This document shows positions 35,461 to 45,115 of a stretch of 64,000 nucleotides of DNA, piece after piece. The notes under the pieces are model-generated. The model saw only the letters and a program-made list of their open reading frames with translations, made no database searches and was not told the DNA's origin. This stretch comes from Marinobacterium sedimentorum. GTDB taxonomy: Bacteria; Pseudomonadota; Gammaproteobacteria; Pseudomonadales; Balneatricaceae. The position numbers were made by a program, and so were the translations under genes. The stretch is taken from positions 46,486 through 110,485 of the forward strand of contig NZ_JALDYX010000014.1 in assembly GCF_024267675.1 (NCBI RefSeq), written 5' to 3'. The stretch's first letter is position 1. Every line of letters begins with the position of its first letter.

Positions 35461-36036
35461 TCAGAACGGAATGTCGTCGTCAAAATCATCAAAGCCCGGT
35501 GCCGGCTGCTGCGGCTGTTGCGGCTGTTGCGGGGGCTGCTGCGGGCGAGACTGAGCCGGGGCCTGGTTGCCCTGGGGCTGCTGATAATTCTGCTGCGGCG
35601 CCTGTTGCGGGCGCTGCTGACGCGGCTGCTGGGAGTAGCCACCGCCGGTGTCCTGGTTGTAGTTGTCGCCCGCGTCGGCACCGCCGCCACCAGAGCCACC
35701 ACGCCCGCCCAGCATCTGCATTTCACTGGCAACGATTTCGGTGGTGTACTTGTCCTGGCCGCTCTGATCCTGCCACTTGCGGGTGCGCAGCGCGCCCTCA
35801 ACGTAGACCTGGGAACCCTTGCGCAGGTATTCACCGGCGATTTCAGCCAGCTTGTTGAAAAACACCACCCGGTGCCATTCGGTGCGTTCCTGCATCTGCC
35901 CGGTGTTCTTGTCTTTCCAGCTTTCGCTGGTAGCCAGAGTTACGTTGGTCACCGCATTGCCGGAAGGCATGTAACGCACCTCCGGATCGCCGCCCAGGTT
36001 GCCTACCAGAATTACTTTATTAACGCCGCGTGCCAT
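35461..36036 (-). CDS. ssb: Single-stranded DNA-binding protein
   Basis: Coats single-stranded DNA in replication and repair. The 191-residue chain has an N-terminal OB fold ([19 protein letters not shown] through roughly residue 110), a Gly/Gln/Pro-rich linker and the acidic tip DFDDDIPF that recruits partner proteins. The ATG at 36036 matches the family N-terminus; a GTG four codons earlier is unlikely. In many gammaproteobacteria ssb is adjacent and divergent to uvrA; here uvrA is still divergent but 10.7 kb away. Confidence 0.98.
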   Translation of the reverse strand: MARGVNKVILVGNLGGDPEVRYMPSGNAVTNVTLATSESWKDKNTGQMQERTEWHRVVFFNKLAEIAGEYLRKGSQVYVEGALRTRKWQDQSGQDKYTTEIVASEMQMLGGRGGSGGGGADAGDNYNQDTGGGYSQQPRQQRPQQAPQQNYQQPQGNQAPAQSRPQQPPQQPQQPQQPAPGFDDFDDDIPF

Positions 36037-36275
36037 CGGTTTCTCCACTTCGTTCTGCAGGGCTTGCCGTTACCGCCGGCAAGCTTTTATATAGCCGTGA
36101 AGGATAACATACGCTGCCGGCATTCGCTCCTTGAAAGCCTTTGAAATGGCCTCGCAAGGGGTATCTCCACCCGCAGGCCTTGTATTGCCTGTATCGGAGG
36201 CGATCATTCCGCTGGAGTTGCCATTCTGATATCTTAGCTGGCTGTTAACTACCCCCCCGGACACGGAGCAAACGC

Positions 36276-37679
36276 GTGCAGACACCCTCCCCAGAGTCTC
36301 TATTCAATCCCGTTAGTGTCGACAGGCCGGACCGGTTTGACCTGACGCTCTGGAACCTTCCCGACGTGCGCAACAACCTTTTGTCACTCTGGTCACCCAA
36401 GTCCTACCGCGCCCGCAGTCTGTCGTTCAAATTGTTGAATCAGCCGTATTTTGTCTGCAACTCGCCGGATACCGTCCGGCGGGTATTTCTCGATCGGCAT
36501 GACAACTACGATAAAAAAAGCCCCCAGATGCGTCATGCCCTGGGGCCTTTGCTCGGTGACGGTCTCTTTGTCAATGATGGGGATCTGTGGAAAAAGCGCC
36601 GGGCAGCCTGTTCGCCGCCGTTTGAAAGAGAATTTTTACCGGGCTTCTGCGAAATCATGTCTGCTTCAGCGACAGAAATGGCGCAAAGCTGGGCACAAAA
36701 GCCGCAAGGGGCAACCGTCGACGTGCTGAACGAGATGGCACGCCTGACAGCCCAGATCATCGGTCGCACGGTATTCGGAGATGATGTGTCCGATGCCGAT
36801 GCCGCTCAGGTGGTCAATGGCTTTACCGACTATCAGCATACGATCAACCAGCTGGACCTCGCCGACACCTTTGGTCTTCCTGTGCTGAAAAAATTCACCA
36901 ACCCGCTGCGACGCAAAAAAGCCGCAAAGGCAGCCGCCCAGGTACATAAAGTCATCGACCAGATCATCGAACGCTATCAGCGCGGCGACAAACCTGATCG
37001 GCTGACCCTTTTATCAGTGCTGCTGGACGGTGATGTCGCGGCATCCGGCAAGGGCGGATGCCCGTTGCATGCAGAAGCGGCGCGCAACGAAGCGATCGTC
37101 ATGTTCATGGCCGGGCACGAAACAACGGCCAACGCGCTCAGCTGGGCCTGGTATCTGCTGGACGGCTGCGAACGCTCCCGGGAAAAAATGTACGCTGAAA
37201 TTGACAGCGTGTTGCAGGGCCGGGTCCCCGGCTATGAGGATGTAGCCAATCTGCCCTTCACCCGCGCGGTCTTCGAGGAAACACTCAGGCTCTACCCACC
37301 GGTGCCTATTTTAAGCAGGCAGGCACGCGCAGAGGACGAGATCCGCGGTACAAAAATAAAACCCGGCACCATCATGCTGGCGGTCCCCTGGCTGCTGCAC
37401 CGCCATGAACGGGAATGGGAGGCCCCTGAGTCCTTCTGGCCCGAACGCTTCCTGCCAGGCACCCCGCGTCCGGACAAGTTTCTGTATATTCCGTTCAGCG
37501 TAGGCCCGCGCGTCTGTCTTGGCTTGCGCTTCGGCTTGACCGAAGGAATACTCTGCCTGGCGACCCTGGCACAGCGCTTTCGGTTGCGGCTACCGCAAGA
37601 TCACAAGGTGGACATAGAATGCCGGCTGACCCTCAGGCCCAAGGGTGGCCTGCCAATGCTGCTTGAGAAAAGAGACTGA
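36276..37679 (+). CDS. Cytochrome P450
   Basis: A soluble-type haem monooxygenase of 467 residues. The oxygen-activating I-helix AGHETT (279-284), the ExxR motif E335-R338 (ETLRL) and the haem-binding FSVGPRVCLG with Cys414 as axial ligand are all intact. The start is GTG at 36276, preceded by GGAGC. No ferredoxin or ferredoxin reductase is adjacent, so electron donors must come from elsewhere. The downstream glycosyltransferase 220 bp away suggests joint modification of a lipid or terpenoid-like acceptor, which is inference only. Confidence 0.94.
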   Translation: MQTPSPESLFNPVSVDRPDRFDLTLWNLPDVRNNLLSLWSPKSYRARSLSFKLLNQPYFVCNSPDTVRRVFLDRHDNYDKKSPQMRHALGPLLGDGLFVNDGDLWKKRRAACSPPFEREFLPGFCEIMSASATEMAQSWAQKPQGATVDVLNEMARLTAQIIGRTVFGDDVSDADAAQVVNGFTDYQHTINQLDLADTFGLPVLKKFTNPLRRKKAAKAAAQVHKVIDQIIERYQRGDKPDRLTLLSVLLDGDVAASGKGGCPLHAEAARNEAIVMFMAGHETTANALSWAWYLLDGCERSREKMYAEIDSVLQGRVPGYEDVANLPFTRAVFEETLRLYPPVPILSRQARAEDEIRGTKIKPGTIMLAVPWLLHRHEREWEAPESFWPERFLPGTPRPDKFLYIPFSVGPRVCLGLRFGLTEGILCLATLAQRFRLRLPQDHKVDIECRLTLRPKGGLPMLLEKRD

Positions 37680-37899
37680 TATCCCCTGCCCTGCAGAGCC
37701 TGTTCGTTTGACGTTCCCTGGCACAGCCAGGCCCTCGACTTTGCATCCGGGTCGAGCCCCGTCCAGTCGGCCGCTGCAAGATTCACCTGCAGCAGACGGG
37801 TGGGTCATAATGGGCTATTCCAACCTCCGGAGCTGAACGACGCTCTGTTAATTGTTCTGATCATTGGAGCGGCCGGTTCCCCGCAATAGAGGTAAATTT

Positions 37900-39285
37900 G
37901 TGACTGAAAGAGCGAACACTCACCGCTTTCAGGACATCCTGTTAGTAACCATCGGTACCCTCGGGGATGTGCTGCCCTTTCTGGTCATCGGCCGTCGCCT
38001 GCAACAACAGGGGCTGAATGTTACCATCGCCACCCACGAACACTACCGGGGCAAGGCCGTTGCCTACGGGCTCGCGTTTGAACCCATCGCAGAAACCGAC
38101 CTACAGCAATTTACGGCACACGAACATGCCTGGCATCCGGAACTGGGCGTTAGCGTGGCCGTGGATAAATTGCTGCTGCCCATGATTGAGCCGGTATTCG
38201 AGCTGACGCAGCGCCTGGCGCTGGGCCGCAATGTACTGACACTCGCTCATCCCCATGCCCTCGGCGCCCGTATCGCCCAGGACCTGCACAAGTTTCCACT
38301 CTGGACGCTGTATCCAAGTGCCTGGCTGTTCCAGAGTGTACATGCACGTCAGGCCTATCCCCGGGTCAGGATGAGCTCTCCCGACGCCCATGGCCACACG
38401 CCGCTGCGACATCGCCTGCTGGACTGGTTGGCAGACCGCGTTCTGGGCAAGGCTGAACTCAAACCGGGCATTCTGATTGGCAGGAAAAGGCCCCTGTGGG
38501 AGCGACGCTTCGGTCGCTCCCTGTTTAAGCGTGTATCAGACGATATGCTCGCAAAGCCCGTCAATAATCTGCGTCAGCGGGTCGGTCTGCCCAAGATAGA
38601 GGGCGTCCTGACGACCTGGTGCCACTCACCGCAAAAAGCGGTAGGGCTCTTCCCCTCCTGGTATGCCGAGCCCCAGATCGACTGGCCCAAACACCATCTG
38701 TTAAGCGGATTTGTTGAAGCGAGATCCAGCGCGCCATTACCTGAGGATTTACAGGCCTTCCTGAACGACGGTGACGCGCCGATCGTCTTTACCTTTGGTT
38801 CGGAAAAACTGGACAACCAGGCCGCGTTCGAAGCGGCTGCCAGCGCCTGTCGAAGCCTGGGCATGCGTGCGGTTTTCATCAGCGCCGACGACGAAGATGT
38901 ACCAACAGAACAGCGGGGCGATATTTTCTTCGTCCGATTTGCACCGTTCGACGCCCTGTTCCAGCACGTCAGCTGCGTCGTCCACCATGGCGGCATGGGT
39001 ACGGCATCTGCCGCCCTGCGGGCCGGCATTCCCCAATTGCTGGTGCCCTATAGCTACGATCAGCCAGACAATGCCGTACGCCTGCGCGGCCTGGGTGTCG
39101 GCACCACCCTGGCACCGGGTCTGTTCGATCGCGAGCACCTGGTCGCACACATCCGCGCGCTGATCAATTGCGAAACCGTACAGGAAAATTGCCGCCGCTA
39201 CGCCCAGTGCATTCGCAACGATAATGCGCTTGAAATCATCACCCGCGAAATATCGACTGCACTGCGGCCACAGAACTGGAAGTAG
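37900..39285 (+). CDS. GT1-family (UGT-like) glycosyltransferase
   Basis: A 461-residue GT-B glycosyltransferase resembling rhamnosyltransferase RhlB and sterol glucosyltransferases. The N-terminal acceptor domain starts ILLVTIGTLGDVLPFLVIG; the C-terminal donor domain has VVHHGGMGTASAALRAGIPQ then PYSYDQPDNAVRLRGLGVG, the usual nucleotide-sugar site. The start is GTG at 37900 with AGAGGT upstream. A REP-like hairpin lies inside the reading frame at 38496-38520. It probably glycosylates a hydrophobic acceptor, possibly one hydroxylated by the P450. Confidence 0.88.
   Translation: MTERANTHRFQDILLVTIGTLGDVLPFLVIGRRLQQQGLNVTIATHEHYRGKAVAYGLAFEPIAETDLQQFTAHEHAWHPELGVSVAVDKLLLPMIEPVFELTQRLALGRNVLTLAHPHALGARIAQDLHKFPLWTLYPSAWLFQSVHARQAYPRVRMSSPDAHGHTPLRHRLLDWLADRVLGKAELKPGILIGRKRPLWERRFGRSLFKRVSDDMLAKPVNNLRQRVGLPKIEGVLTTWCHSPQKAVGLFPSWYAEPQIDWPKHHLLSGFVEARSSAPLPEDLQAFLNDGDAPIVFTFGSEKLDNQAAFEAAASACRSLGMRAVFISADDEDVPTEQRGDIFFVRFAPFDALFQHVSCVVHHGGMGTASAALRAGIPQLLVPYSYDQPDNAVRLRGLGVGTTLAPGLFDREHLVAHIRALINCETVQENCRRYAQCIRNDNALEIITREISTALRPQNWK
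38496..38520 (+). repeat. REP-like hairpin inside the glycosyltransferase gene
   Basis: GTGGGAGCGACGCTTCGGTC plus GCTCC forms the GGAGCGAC/GTCGCTCC hairpin typical of half of a Pseudomonas-type REP. It is in frame, encoding LWERRFGRSL, without interrupting the gene. Confidence 0.6.
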
Positions 39286-39456
39286 TGGAGTAATCGGACC
39301 TGCCGACCGCCTCACCAACAGGGTGCAATTCCCGCGCCGAAGTTCGGGTCGAGACTGCGCTTGCGGAGAATATGAGCGCTTTGACACGCAATAGGATTGG
39401 CCTGGGCCCTAACAGGCTGCTAAAGCCCAGGTTTCGTATCTGCACTGAAGAGGGTG

Positions 39457-40227
39457 TTACCGGCTGCGGCCCCTTTTGGCCGCTGTACGCGTGGTGCGGC
39501 GCGGCTTGGCAGCAGCTTTCTTCGCCGGCGCTTCAGGCTTGGCCTCTACCTTGGCGGCCACGACTGCTTCAGCCTCTTTAGCCGGAGTGGCAGGCTCTGC
39601 CACCACCGCAACTTCAGGTTCCTCGGCCGGGTCAGCAGGTTCTGCCACAGCCGCGACTTCAGGCTCCTCGGCCGGGGCAGCGGGTTCTGCCTCAACCGCG
39701 GTTTCCGTCGCCTCGACCGGTACAGCGGGCTCTGCCACAGCCACAACTTCCGGCTCTTGGACCGGTGCAGCGGGTTCTGCTTCAACCGCGGCTTCCGTCG
39801 CCTCGACCGGTACAGCGGGTTCTGCCACAGACACTGCTTCAGGCGCTTGAACCGGTGCAGCGGGTTCTGCCGCAACCGCTGCTTCAGGCGCCTGGGCCGG
39901 AGCAGCCGGAGCAGCTAAAAACGCCGGGTTGGTGCTCAGCAGTGAACTAACCTGGCTCAGATAGCGGGCCATGCCCTGATGGGTCAGCTTTGTCAGATCC
40001 AGAACGCTATCCTGTGCCACCTGGCCACAGTTCTGGACATAGTCCGCCTGAGCGTCGAACAGATCGTCCGCGCCCTTAACGTCAGCCAAAGCCTCGACGA
40101 ATCCCTTGTTCACCTGCTTGATCTTGAGCACCGAATCCTGAACCGAGGCGCCCAGAGCTTTCATCAGAGCCATGCCGTCCTGTGCTCTCTGATACCCTGT
40201 TTCAACGGTCTCTTTGTTTGCAAACAT
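39457..40227 (-). CDS. PhaF-like phasin with tandem Pro/Ala/Glu repeats and a basic tail
   Basis: A 256-residue phasin-family protein. Residues 1-100 form the helical phasin domain that would bind polyhydroxyalkanoate granules. About eight 15-residue repeats of the type AEPAAPVQEPEVVAV follow, often alternating with AEPAVPVEATEAAVE to make a 30-residue higher-order unit. The C-terminus KKAAAKPRRTTRTAAKRGRSR-like (last 21 residues) is histone H1-like and could contact the nucleoid as in PhaF. The ATG at 40227 follows GGAGAG. No PHA synthase is in the window. Confidence 0.85.
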   Translation of the reverse strand: MFANKETVETGYQRAQDGMALMKALGASVQDSVLKIKQVNKGFVEALADVKGADDLFDAQADYVQNCGQVAQDSVLDLTKLTHQGMARYLSQVSSLLSTNPAFLAAPAAPAQAPEAAVAAEPAAPVQAPEAVSVAEPAVPVEATEAAVEAEPAAPVQEPEVVAVAEPAVPVEATETAVEAEPAAPAEEPEVAAVAEPADPAEEPEVAVVAEPATPAKEAEAVVAAKVEAKPEAPAKKAAAKPRRTTRTAAKRGRSR

Positions 40228-40337
40228 ATTGCTCTCCATTCTGAGGAAGGTGCGAGAATGCTGCACCGCACAACACCCATTCTAATAAGGTCGTTTAAGG
40301 AGTCAAACCCGTTCTGCAACCGGAGCAGAGCTTCGCG

Positions 40338-40478
40338 CTAAGGGGCATAGCAGCAGCGCTGCAAGGCCGCGGTGCCGGCATCGACCGACTCACATAGCTG
40401 CCAAAAGAAATCCCGGAAAAGTATCCATTCATCCAGCGCCTTGATAGCGCCGTATTCCCGACGCAGACGTTTGGCCAT
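40338..40478 (-). CDS. Possible 46-residue protein or gene remnant
   Basis: An unrecognised short frame, MAKRLRREYGAIKALDEW..., with a charged start and an aromatic, cysteine-containing end. The frame stays open upstream to a TAG through SKFND, so it may be the tail of a decayed gene. No ribosome-binding site precedes the ATG. It is the only coding-like sequence in the 403-bp gap between the phasin and kinase genes. Confidence 0.25.
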   Translation of the reverse strand: MAKRLRREYGAIKALDEWILFRDFFWQLCESVDAGTAALQRCCYAP

Positions 40479-40630
40479 GTCATTGAATTTACTGGCCGAA
40501 GACAACGGCTAATATACCATCAAACCGCCGAGGACAGGCCCTGAAAGTTGTCACGAAAATCTGCAAAAAAACCAGAGAATGGGCAGGATCCAGACCACAG
40601 GCCAGCCGACCGGTCGCGGCGGTTTAGCCG

Positions 40631-42439
40631 CTACAGCTTGCGGGGATTTTTGGGATAGTATTTTTCGGGGAGACGTTCGATATGGGGAAAGAAGCGCGTG
40701 TCCTTGTAGGGCAGTTTCATAAAGCCTGACACCCCCAGCCCGTCGATCAGCGGCAAGCGCTGCAGGATGGCATCCAGGCAACGGGCAAACTCCTGTTCCT
40801 GGCGCGGATCCAGCAGCCGATAGTAACTGTGCACCTTGAGATGCGTCGGCAGGCTCTCGAATATGATCAGGCCGGTATGATGAATCCTGTTGAGCTGCCA
40901 GAGAATATCCATGATGTCCTGGGGCAACTCCAGGAATTCATCGGGGTCGCGGCCATCCTCGAAGTACGAATGCACCCGCGCCTGGTTTTCCAGGTCCGGT
41001 GCCGCGCTGACCTCATAGGGCAAGGCTATCCCGGCGGGTGCGACGAAGGGCTCTGTCTCGCTGTCGCGCTCGATATGCAGGGTGTCACGGGCATCGAACA
41101 GACAGCTCTTGAAGACCCCCTGCCGGTAAATGGCCCGCGCCAGACTCACCATATTATTGACCGAGGCAATAAAAGAGGCGCGCAGGCGTTCGTCGTGCAG
41201 CGTCAGACTCGAGTCGATATAGACGCCGTTTACCTCCCAGCGCACCGCCAGGCCACCCACAATAGGGTACTTTCCCAGCCGGCTGACCGCCGCCAGAAAC
41301 GCCTTTTCGGTCTCCCCCATCCCCTGCAGGAAGTTCTTGTAGTAGCGCTCCAGCGGCGCGTCATCCAGCGCCTTAATAACATCGTGCACGCCTTCTTCGC
41401 GCAGGAACGACTTGCGCGAGCTATAGACCACGGTATCGATTTCACGGTAGCGCGGACTGATCCATACCGGGACCTGAGGCACCGGCGCTGGCGTCGGCAG
41501 ATCCTCCATCACAAGCCGGGCCATGCGGTGCATGTTCGCCAGAAAGTAATCCCCCGCCCGGGCACGCTGCACCGGGTCCGGCACCAGCATGGCTTCCAGC
41601 ACCCTTGCAAACTCGATCGGCAAACCCAGTGAGGTGGGCGGAATCGCCTTATACCCAAAGCGGCAGGATTGCCCCGACGCCAGCGCATAGAGGGTCCCCG
41701 CCAGGCCGTCCTCATCGAAACGGGGGGAGGACAAACCGCCGTTAAGCTGCGCCTCGCCGATAAAGTAGACATCCCCCAGCCGGGCATTGGTCTGCTGCAT
41801 ATCGCCCGACATCAGCTCCATCACGTTGGCGGCCACAAACTGGTTGTTTTCGTCCAGCTGGGCGAACACCGTTGAACCCCAGTCGATCAGGGCCGCGGTT
41901 TCGGTCTCGGCGTCAAAGACGATATTGGAGGGTTTGATATCGCCGTGCACAATGGGCTTGCCAGCATGGCTGCGCAATGTACGCAGGATATCGGCCATTT
42001 GCGCCGCGATTCGCACCACCAGGCGCGGCGACAGCGGCCCCCACTCCAGCGATATCTTTTCCAGATCCCGCCCCGGTGCCCGCTCCATCGCCAGAATCGA
42101 CTGGCCATGCACCGTTTGAAAGGCCAGCAGTTTGGGCACATGGGGATGCTCCACCAGCCCCAGCATGAAGGCTTCCTCTTCCAGTCGGTCCTGCAGATGC
42201 TGCGGCAGGGTGATGCGCGAAAACTTGAATACAGAGGCATCGCCCTGGCCTGAAACGCCGGCGAAGACAAAACCGAAGGCCCCCTTGCCGATCAGCTCTA
42301 TATCCCGATAACCCAGTTGCTGCAGCTGCGCCTCGCACAGCCGGAACCAGTCCTTGAGTTTCTTGGCATCGTGGTGGCTGAGCAGGTATATCGACTGCTC
42401 TTCCGGGATATAGAACTGCTGCAGATAATCATTGGGCAT
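40631..42439 (-). CDS. Serine/threonine protein kinase with unassigned C-terminal region
   Basis: A 602-residue protein with a eukaryote-like kinase domain at about residues 45-290. The glycine loop GKGAFGFVF (51-59), the ATP-binding lysine K72, the catalytic loop HGDIKPSN (165-172) and DWG (186-188, a DFG variant) are present, so it is likely active. Residues about 300-602 have no family I recognise. The ATG at 42439 is used; a TTG two codons earlier is possible. No transmembrane segment is evident. It lies after the E2 gene with an 82-bp gap, with the same direction. Confidence 0.85.
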   Translation of the reverse strand: MPNDYLQQFYIPEEQSIYLLSHHDAKKLKDWFRLCEAQLQQLGYRDIELIGKGAFGFVFAGVSGQGDASVFKFSRITLPQHLQDRLEEEAFMLGLVEHPHVPKLLAFQTVHGQSILAMERAPGRDLEKISLEWGPLSPRLVVRIAAQMADILRTLRSHAGKPIVHGDIKPSNIVFDAETETAALIDWGSTVFAQLDENNQFVAANVMELMSGDMQQTNARLGDVYFIGEAQLNGGLSSPRFDEDGLAGTLYALASGQSCRFGYKAIPPTSLGLPIEFARVLEAMLVPDPVQRARAGDYFLANMHRMARLVMEDLPTPAPVPQVPVWISPRYREIDTVVYSSRKSFLREEGVHDVIKALDDAPLERYYKNFLQGMGETEKAFLAAVSRLGKYPIVGGLAVRWEVNGVYIDSSLTLHDERLRASFIASVNNMVSLARAIYRQGVFKSCLFDARDTLHIERDSETEPFVAPAGIALPYEVSAAPDLENQARVHSYFEDGRDPDEFLELPQDIMDILWQLNRIHHTGLIIFESLPTHLKVHSYYRLLDPRQEQEFARCLDAILQRLPLIDGLGVSGFMKLPYKDTRFFPHIERLPEKYYPKNPRKL

Positions 42440-42521
42440 AGGCAAGTCGGCTCACTGATCCCCGGGGTGCCTGATTATGGAGCGCCGCGAGCCCCCGGGC
42501 AAAAGGCAAAAGGCAAGGCAG

Positions 42522-44126
42522 CTATGCCAGGTCAAGCAGCATCGAGGCCGGGTCTTCGAGGTAGGCTTTCCACTGATTGCTGAAACGGGCCATGGTGGCG
42601 CCGTCGAGCACCCGATGATCGCCCGACCAGCTGATGTTCATGATCTGGCTGGCCACCACCTGGCCTGCGGCATCAAAGCGTGGCAGCGTCTGGGTTTTTC
42701 CCAGTGCCACTATGGCCAGTTCCGGCTTGTTGACCACCGGCACCATGTAGGTGCCACCCAGAGCACCTATATTGGAGATGCTGATGGTCCCGCCCTGCAA
42801 GTCATCCTGCCGCAATTTTCCGGCGCGGGCGGCGTCGGTCAGGCGCTGCACCTCACGGGCGATCTCGAGAATGCTGAGGCGCTCCACCTGCTTGACGTTG
42901 GGCACCAGCAAGCCGACCTTTGAGTCCACCGCCATGCCGATATTGCAGCTCGGCAGGTAATGCAGCTCAGTGCAGTCGTCATTCACCCGGGCGTTGAGGA
43001 TGGGAAAGGACTGAATCGCCAGTGCCATCGCCTTCATGAAAAAGGGCATCAGTGTCAGGCGCACATCCTGCTGTTCGGCCTTGAGTTTCAGTTGGCCACG
43101 CAGTTGCAGCAGCGCGCTCATGTCCACTTCATCGCCGTAGGTGAAGTGGGGGATGCTGGATACGGCCTCAAGCATGCGTTTGGCCATGGCCGCCTGGATA
43201 CCGCGGATCGGCTCGATACGCACGCTCTTCTCTAGCACCGCAGCCGATGCAGCCGTCACCCCAGACGCAGTGCTAACGGCAGCAGCGGTGGCACCCTTCG
43301 GGGCCTGCGCCAGGCTTTCCCGATAACGCTGCACATCCTCCTTAAGAATGCGCCCATCCTTGCCACTGCCTGGCACCTGGGCGAGCTCGATGCCGTATTC
43401 GCGGGCTACGCGACGCACCGCAGGCCCGGCCAGTGCCTTGCCGCCACGACGGGGCTCACTCCTCTGGAGGATAGCGGCTGGTGGAACAGCAGCCTGACAG
43501 GCCGCGGCCGCAGGGGCCTTGATCGATGGCGCAGGACGCCTGACCGGAGCGGCGGCCGGAGCGCCGCCGCTATCGGACGGAAGAATGGCGAACAGGGGGC
43601 GGTGCATCTTCGCCATCTCGCCCTGGGCGTAATACAGCCGCGTCACCCGTCCGGCCCGGGGGGCCGGGATCTGTACCAGCGCCTTGTCCGTCATGACATC
43701 AGCCACCGGCTGATCTTCCTCGATCAGGTCGCCTTCCTTGACCAGCCATTCCACCAGCTCACATTCGACGATGCCCTCCCCCAGATCAGGCAGAATAAAG
43801 TCCTCTTCAGCGGCGGCCTGCTCTGCCGGCGGCACCGCTGCAGCCGGCGCCTGCGTTACCGGCGTTTGCGTGACTGGCGCGTCCTCCTCGGCCAGTTCCA
43901 CCGCAAACAGGGGCGCGTGAATCCTGGCGATCTCGCCTTGCTGATAGAACAAACGCACCACGCGCCCATGAAAGGGTGAGGGAATCTGCACCAGCGCCTT
44001 GTCGGTCATGACATCGGCCACCGGCTGATCTTCCTCGATCAGGTCACCTTCCTGAACTAGCCACTCAACCAGCTCACACTCCACGATGCCTTCACCGATA
44101 TCGGGCAGAATAAAATCTTTGATCAT
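42522..44126 (-). CDS. bkdB: Branched-chain 2-oxoacid dehydrogenase E2 (dihydrolipoyl acyltransferase), two lipoyl domains
   Basis: Transfers the acyl group from lipoamide to CoA in the cytoplasmic complex. The 534-residue chain has lipoyl domains around K43 and K148 (both in DVMTDKALVQIP), an E1/E3-binding domain (RRVAREYGIELAQVPGSGKDGRI) and a catalytic domain with SGDHRVLDG. The two lipoyl domains are nearly identical in protein sequence but differ at many synonymous sites. The ATG at 44126 has GAGGT upstream. E3 is not encoded nearby. Confidence 0.93.
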   Translation of the reverse strand: MIKDFILPDIGEGIVECELVEWLVQEGDLIEEDQPVADVMTDKALVQIPSPFHGRVVRLFYQQGEIARIHAPLFAVELAEEDAPVTQTPVTQAPAAAVPPAEQAAAEEDFILPDLGEGIVECELVEWLVKEGDLIEEDQPVADVMTDKALVQIPAPRAGRVTRLYYAQGEMAKMHRPLFAILPSDSGGAPAAAPVRRPAPSIKAPAAAACQAAVPPAAILQRSEPRRGGKALAGPAVRRVAREYGIELAQVPGSGKDGRILKEDVQRYRESLAQAPKGATAAAVSTASGVTAASAAVLEKSVRIEPIRGIQAAMAKRMLEAVSSIPHFTYGDEVDMSALLQLRGQLKLKAEQQDVRLTLMPFFMKAMALAIQSFPILNARVNDDCTELHYLPSCNIGMAVDSKVGLLVPNVKQVERLSILEIAREVQRLTDAARAGKLRQDDLQGGTISISNIGALGGTYMVPVVNKPELAIVALGKTQTLPRFDAAGQVVASQIMNISWSGDHRVLDGATMARFSNQWKAYLEDPASMLLDLA

Positions 44127-44137
44127 GGAAGACCTCA

Positions 44138-45115
44138 CTAGAAATTGACGCTGTGCTTGATCGCTTCGAAGATTTTCAGCTGATCCGGCAGGTATTCCTT
44201 TTCCAGTACCAACGGAAAAGGCGTATCCAGCCCGGTAACCCGGCTAATGGGCGACTCCAGATAGAGGAAGCATCGTTCCTGAATGGTAGCGGCGATCTCC
44301 CCGGCAAAGCCCCCGGTCAGCGGCGCTTCGTGACTGATCAGCAGGCGGCCGGTTTTCATGACCGACGCGGCCACGGTATCGGCATCCCAGGGCAGAATGC
44401 TGCGCAGATCGATGATCTCGCAGGAAATACCCTCCTTCTCGGCCAGGTCCGCCGCCTTTTCCAGCGGCTCCATCTGGGCACCCCAGGCCAGCAGCGTGAT
44501 ATCTGCGCCCTCTTTCAGCACCTCAGCCTGCCCCAGAGGCAGTTCGTAATCCTCTTCCGGCACCTCGCTGACCGATGCCCGGTAGATCCGTTTGGGCTCA
44601 AAGAACAGCACAGGATTCGGATCACGGATCGCGGCCAGCAGCAGCCCCTTGGCCTGATGGGGGTTACGCGGCACGACGATCTTGAGACCCGGGGTGTGGG
44701 CAAAATAGGCCTCCGGCGACTGGGAATGATAAAGCCCACCGGCGATGCCGCCGCCGTAGGGCGTACGGATCGTCAGACCACCGACATCGAACAGGTTACC
44801 GGAGCGATAGCGAAACTTGGCGGCTTCGTTAACAATCTGATCGAAGGCGGGAAAGATATAGTCGGCAAACTGGATCTCGGCCACCGGCACCGATCCCTGA
44901 GCCGCGAGACCGTTGGCAAAGCCGATGATTCCCTGCTCCACCAGGGGCGTATTGAAGCAGCGCGCCCGGCCATACTTTTCCTGCAGGTGACTGGTGGCAC
45001 GAAAGACGCCACCGAAGACCCCGACATCCTCACCAAAGCAGATGACTTTGTCGTTACTCGCCATGGCGATATCCAGGGCGTTATTGATCGCCTGCAACAG
45101 GTTCATCTCAGCCAT
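44138..45115 (-). CDS. bkdA2: Branched-chain 2-oxoacid dehydrogenase E1 beta
   Basis: The 325-residue beta subunit forms the thiamine-diphosphate active site with E1 alpha. It closely resembles mitochondrial [50 protein letters not shown] and [13 protein letters not shown]. The ATG at 45115 is chosen because homology starts there. It overlaps the E1 alpha stop by 8 bp and precedes E2 by 11 bp, forming a tight operon. Confidence 0.94.
   Translation of the reverse strand: MAEMNLLQAINNALDIAMASNDKVICFGEDVGVFGGVFRATSHLQEKYGRARCFNTPLVEQGIIGFANGLAAQGSVPVAEIQFADYIFPAFDQIVNEAAKFRYRSGNLFDVGGLTIRTPYGGGIAGGLYHSQSPEAYFAHTPGLKIVVPRNPHQAKGLLLAAIRDPNPVLFFEPKRIYRASVSEVPEEDYELPLGQAEVLKEGADITLLAWGAQMEPLEKAADLAEKEGISCEIIDLRSILPWDADTVAASVMKTGRLLISHEAPLTGGFAGEIAATIQERCFLYLESPISRVTGLDTPFPLVLEKEYLPDQLKIFEAIKHSVNF

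Noticed and set aside
37680..37899. Possible small gene between P450 and glycosyltransferase
   Set aside because: Short frames there lack a ribosome-binding site and overlap the 3' end of the P450 gene.
39476..39918. Repeat-rich plus-strand frames over the phasin gene
   Set aside because: The periodicity comes from the 45-bp repeats of the phasin gene itself, which has a good start and recognised domain on the minus strand.
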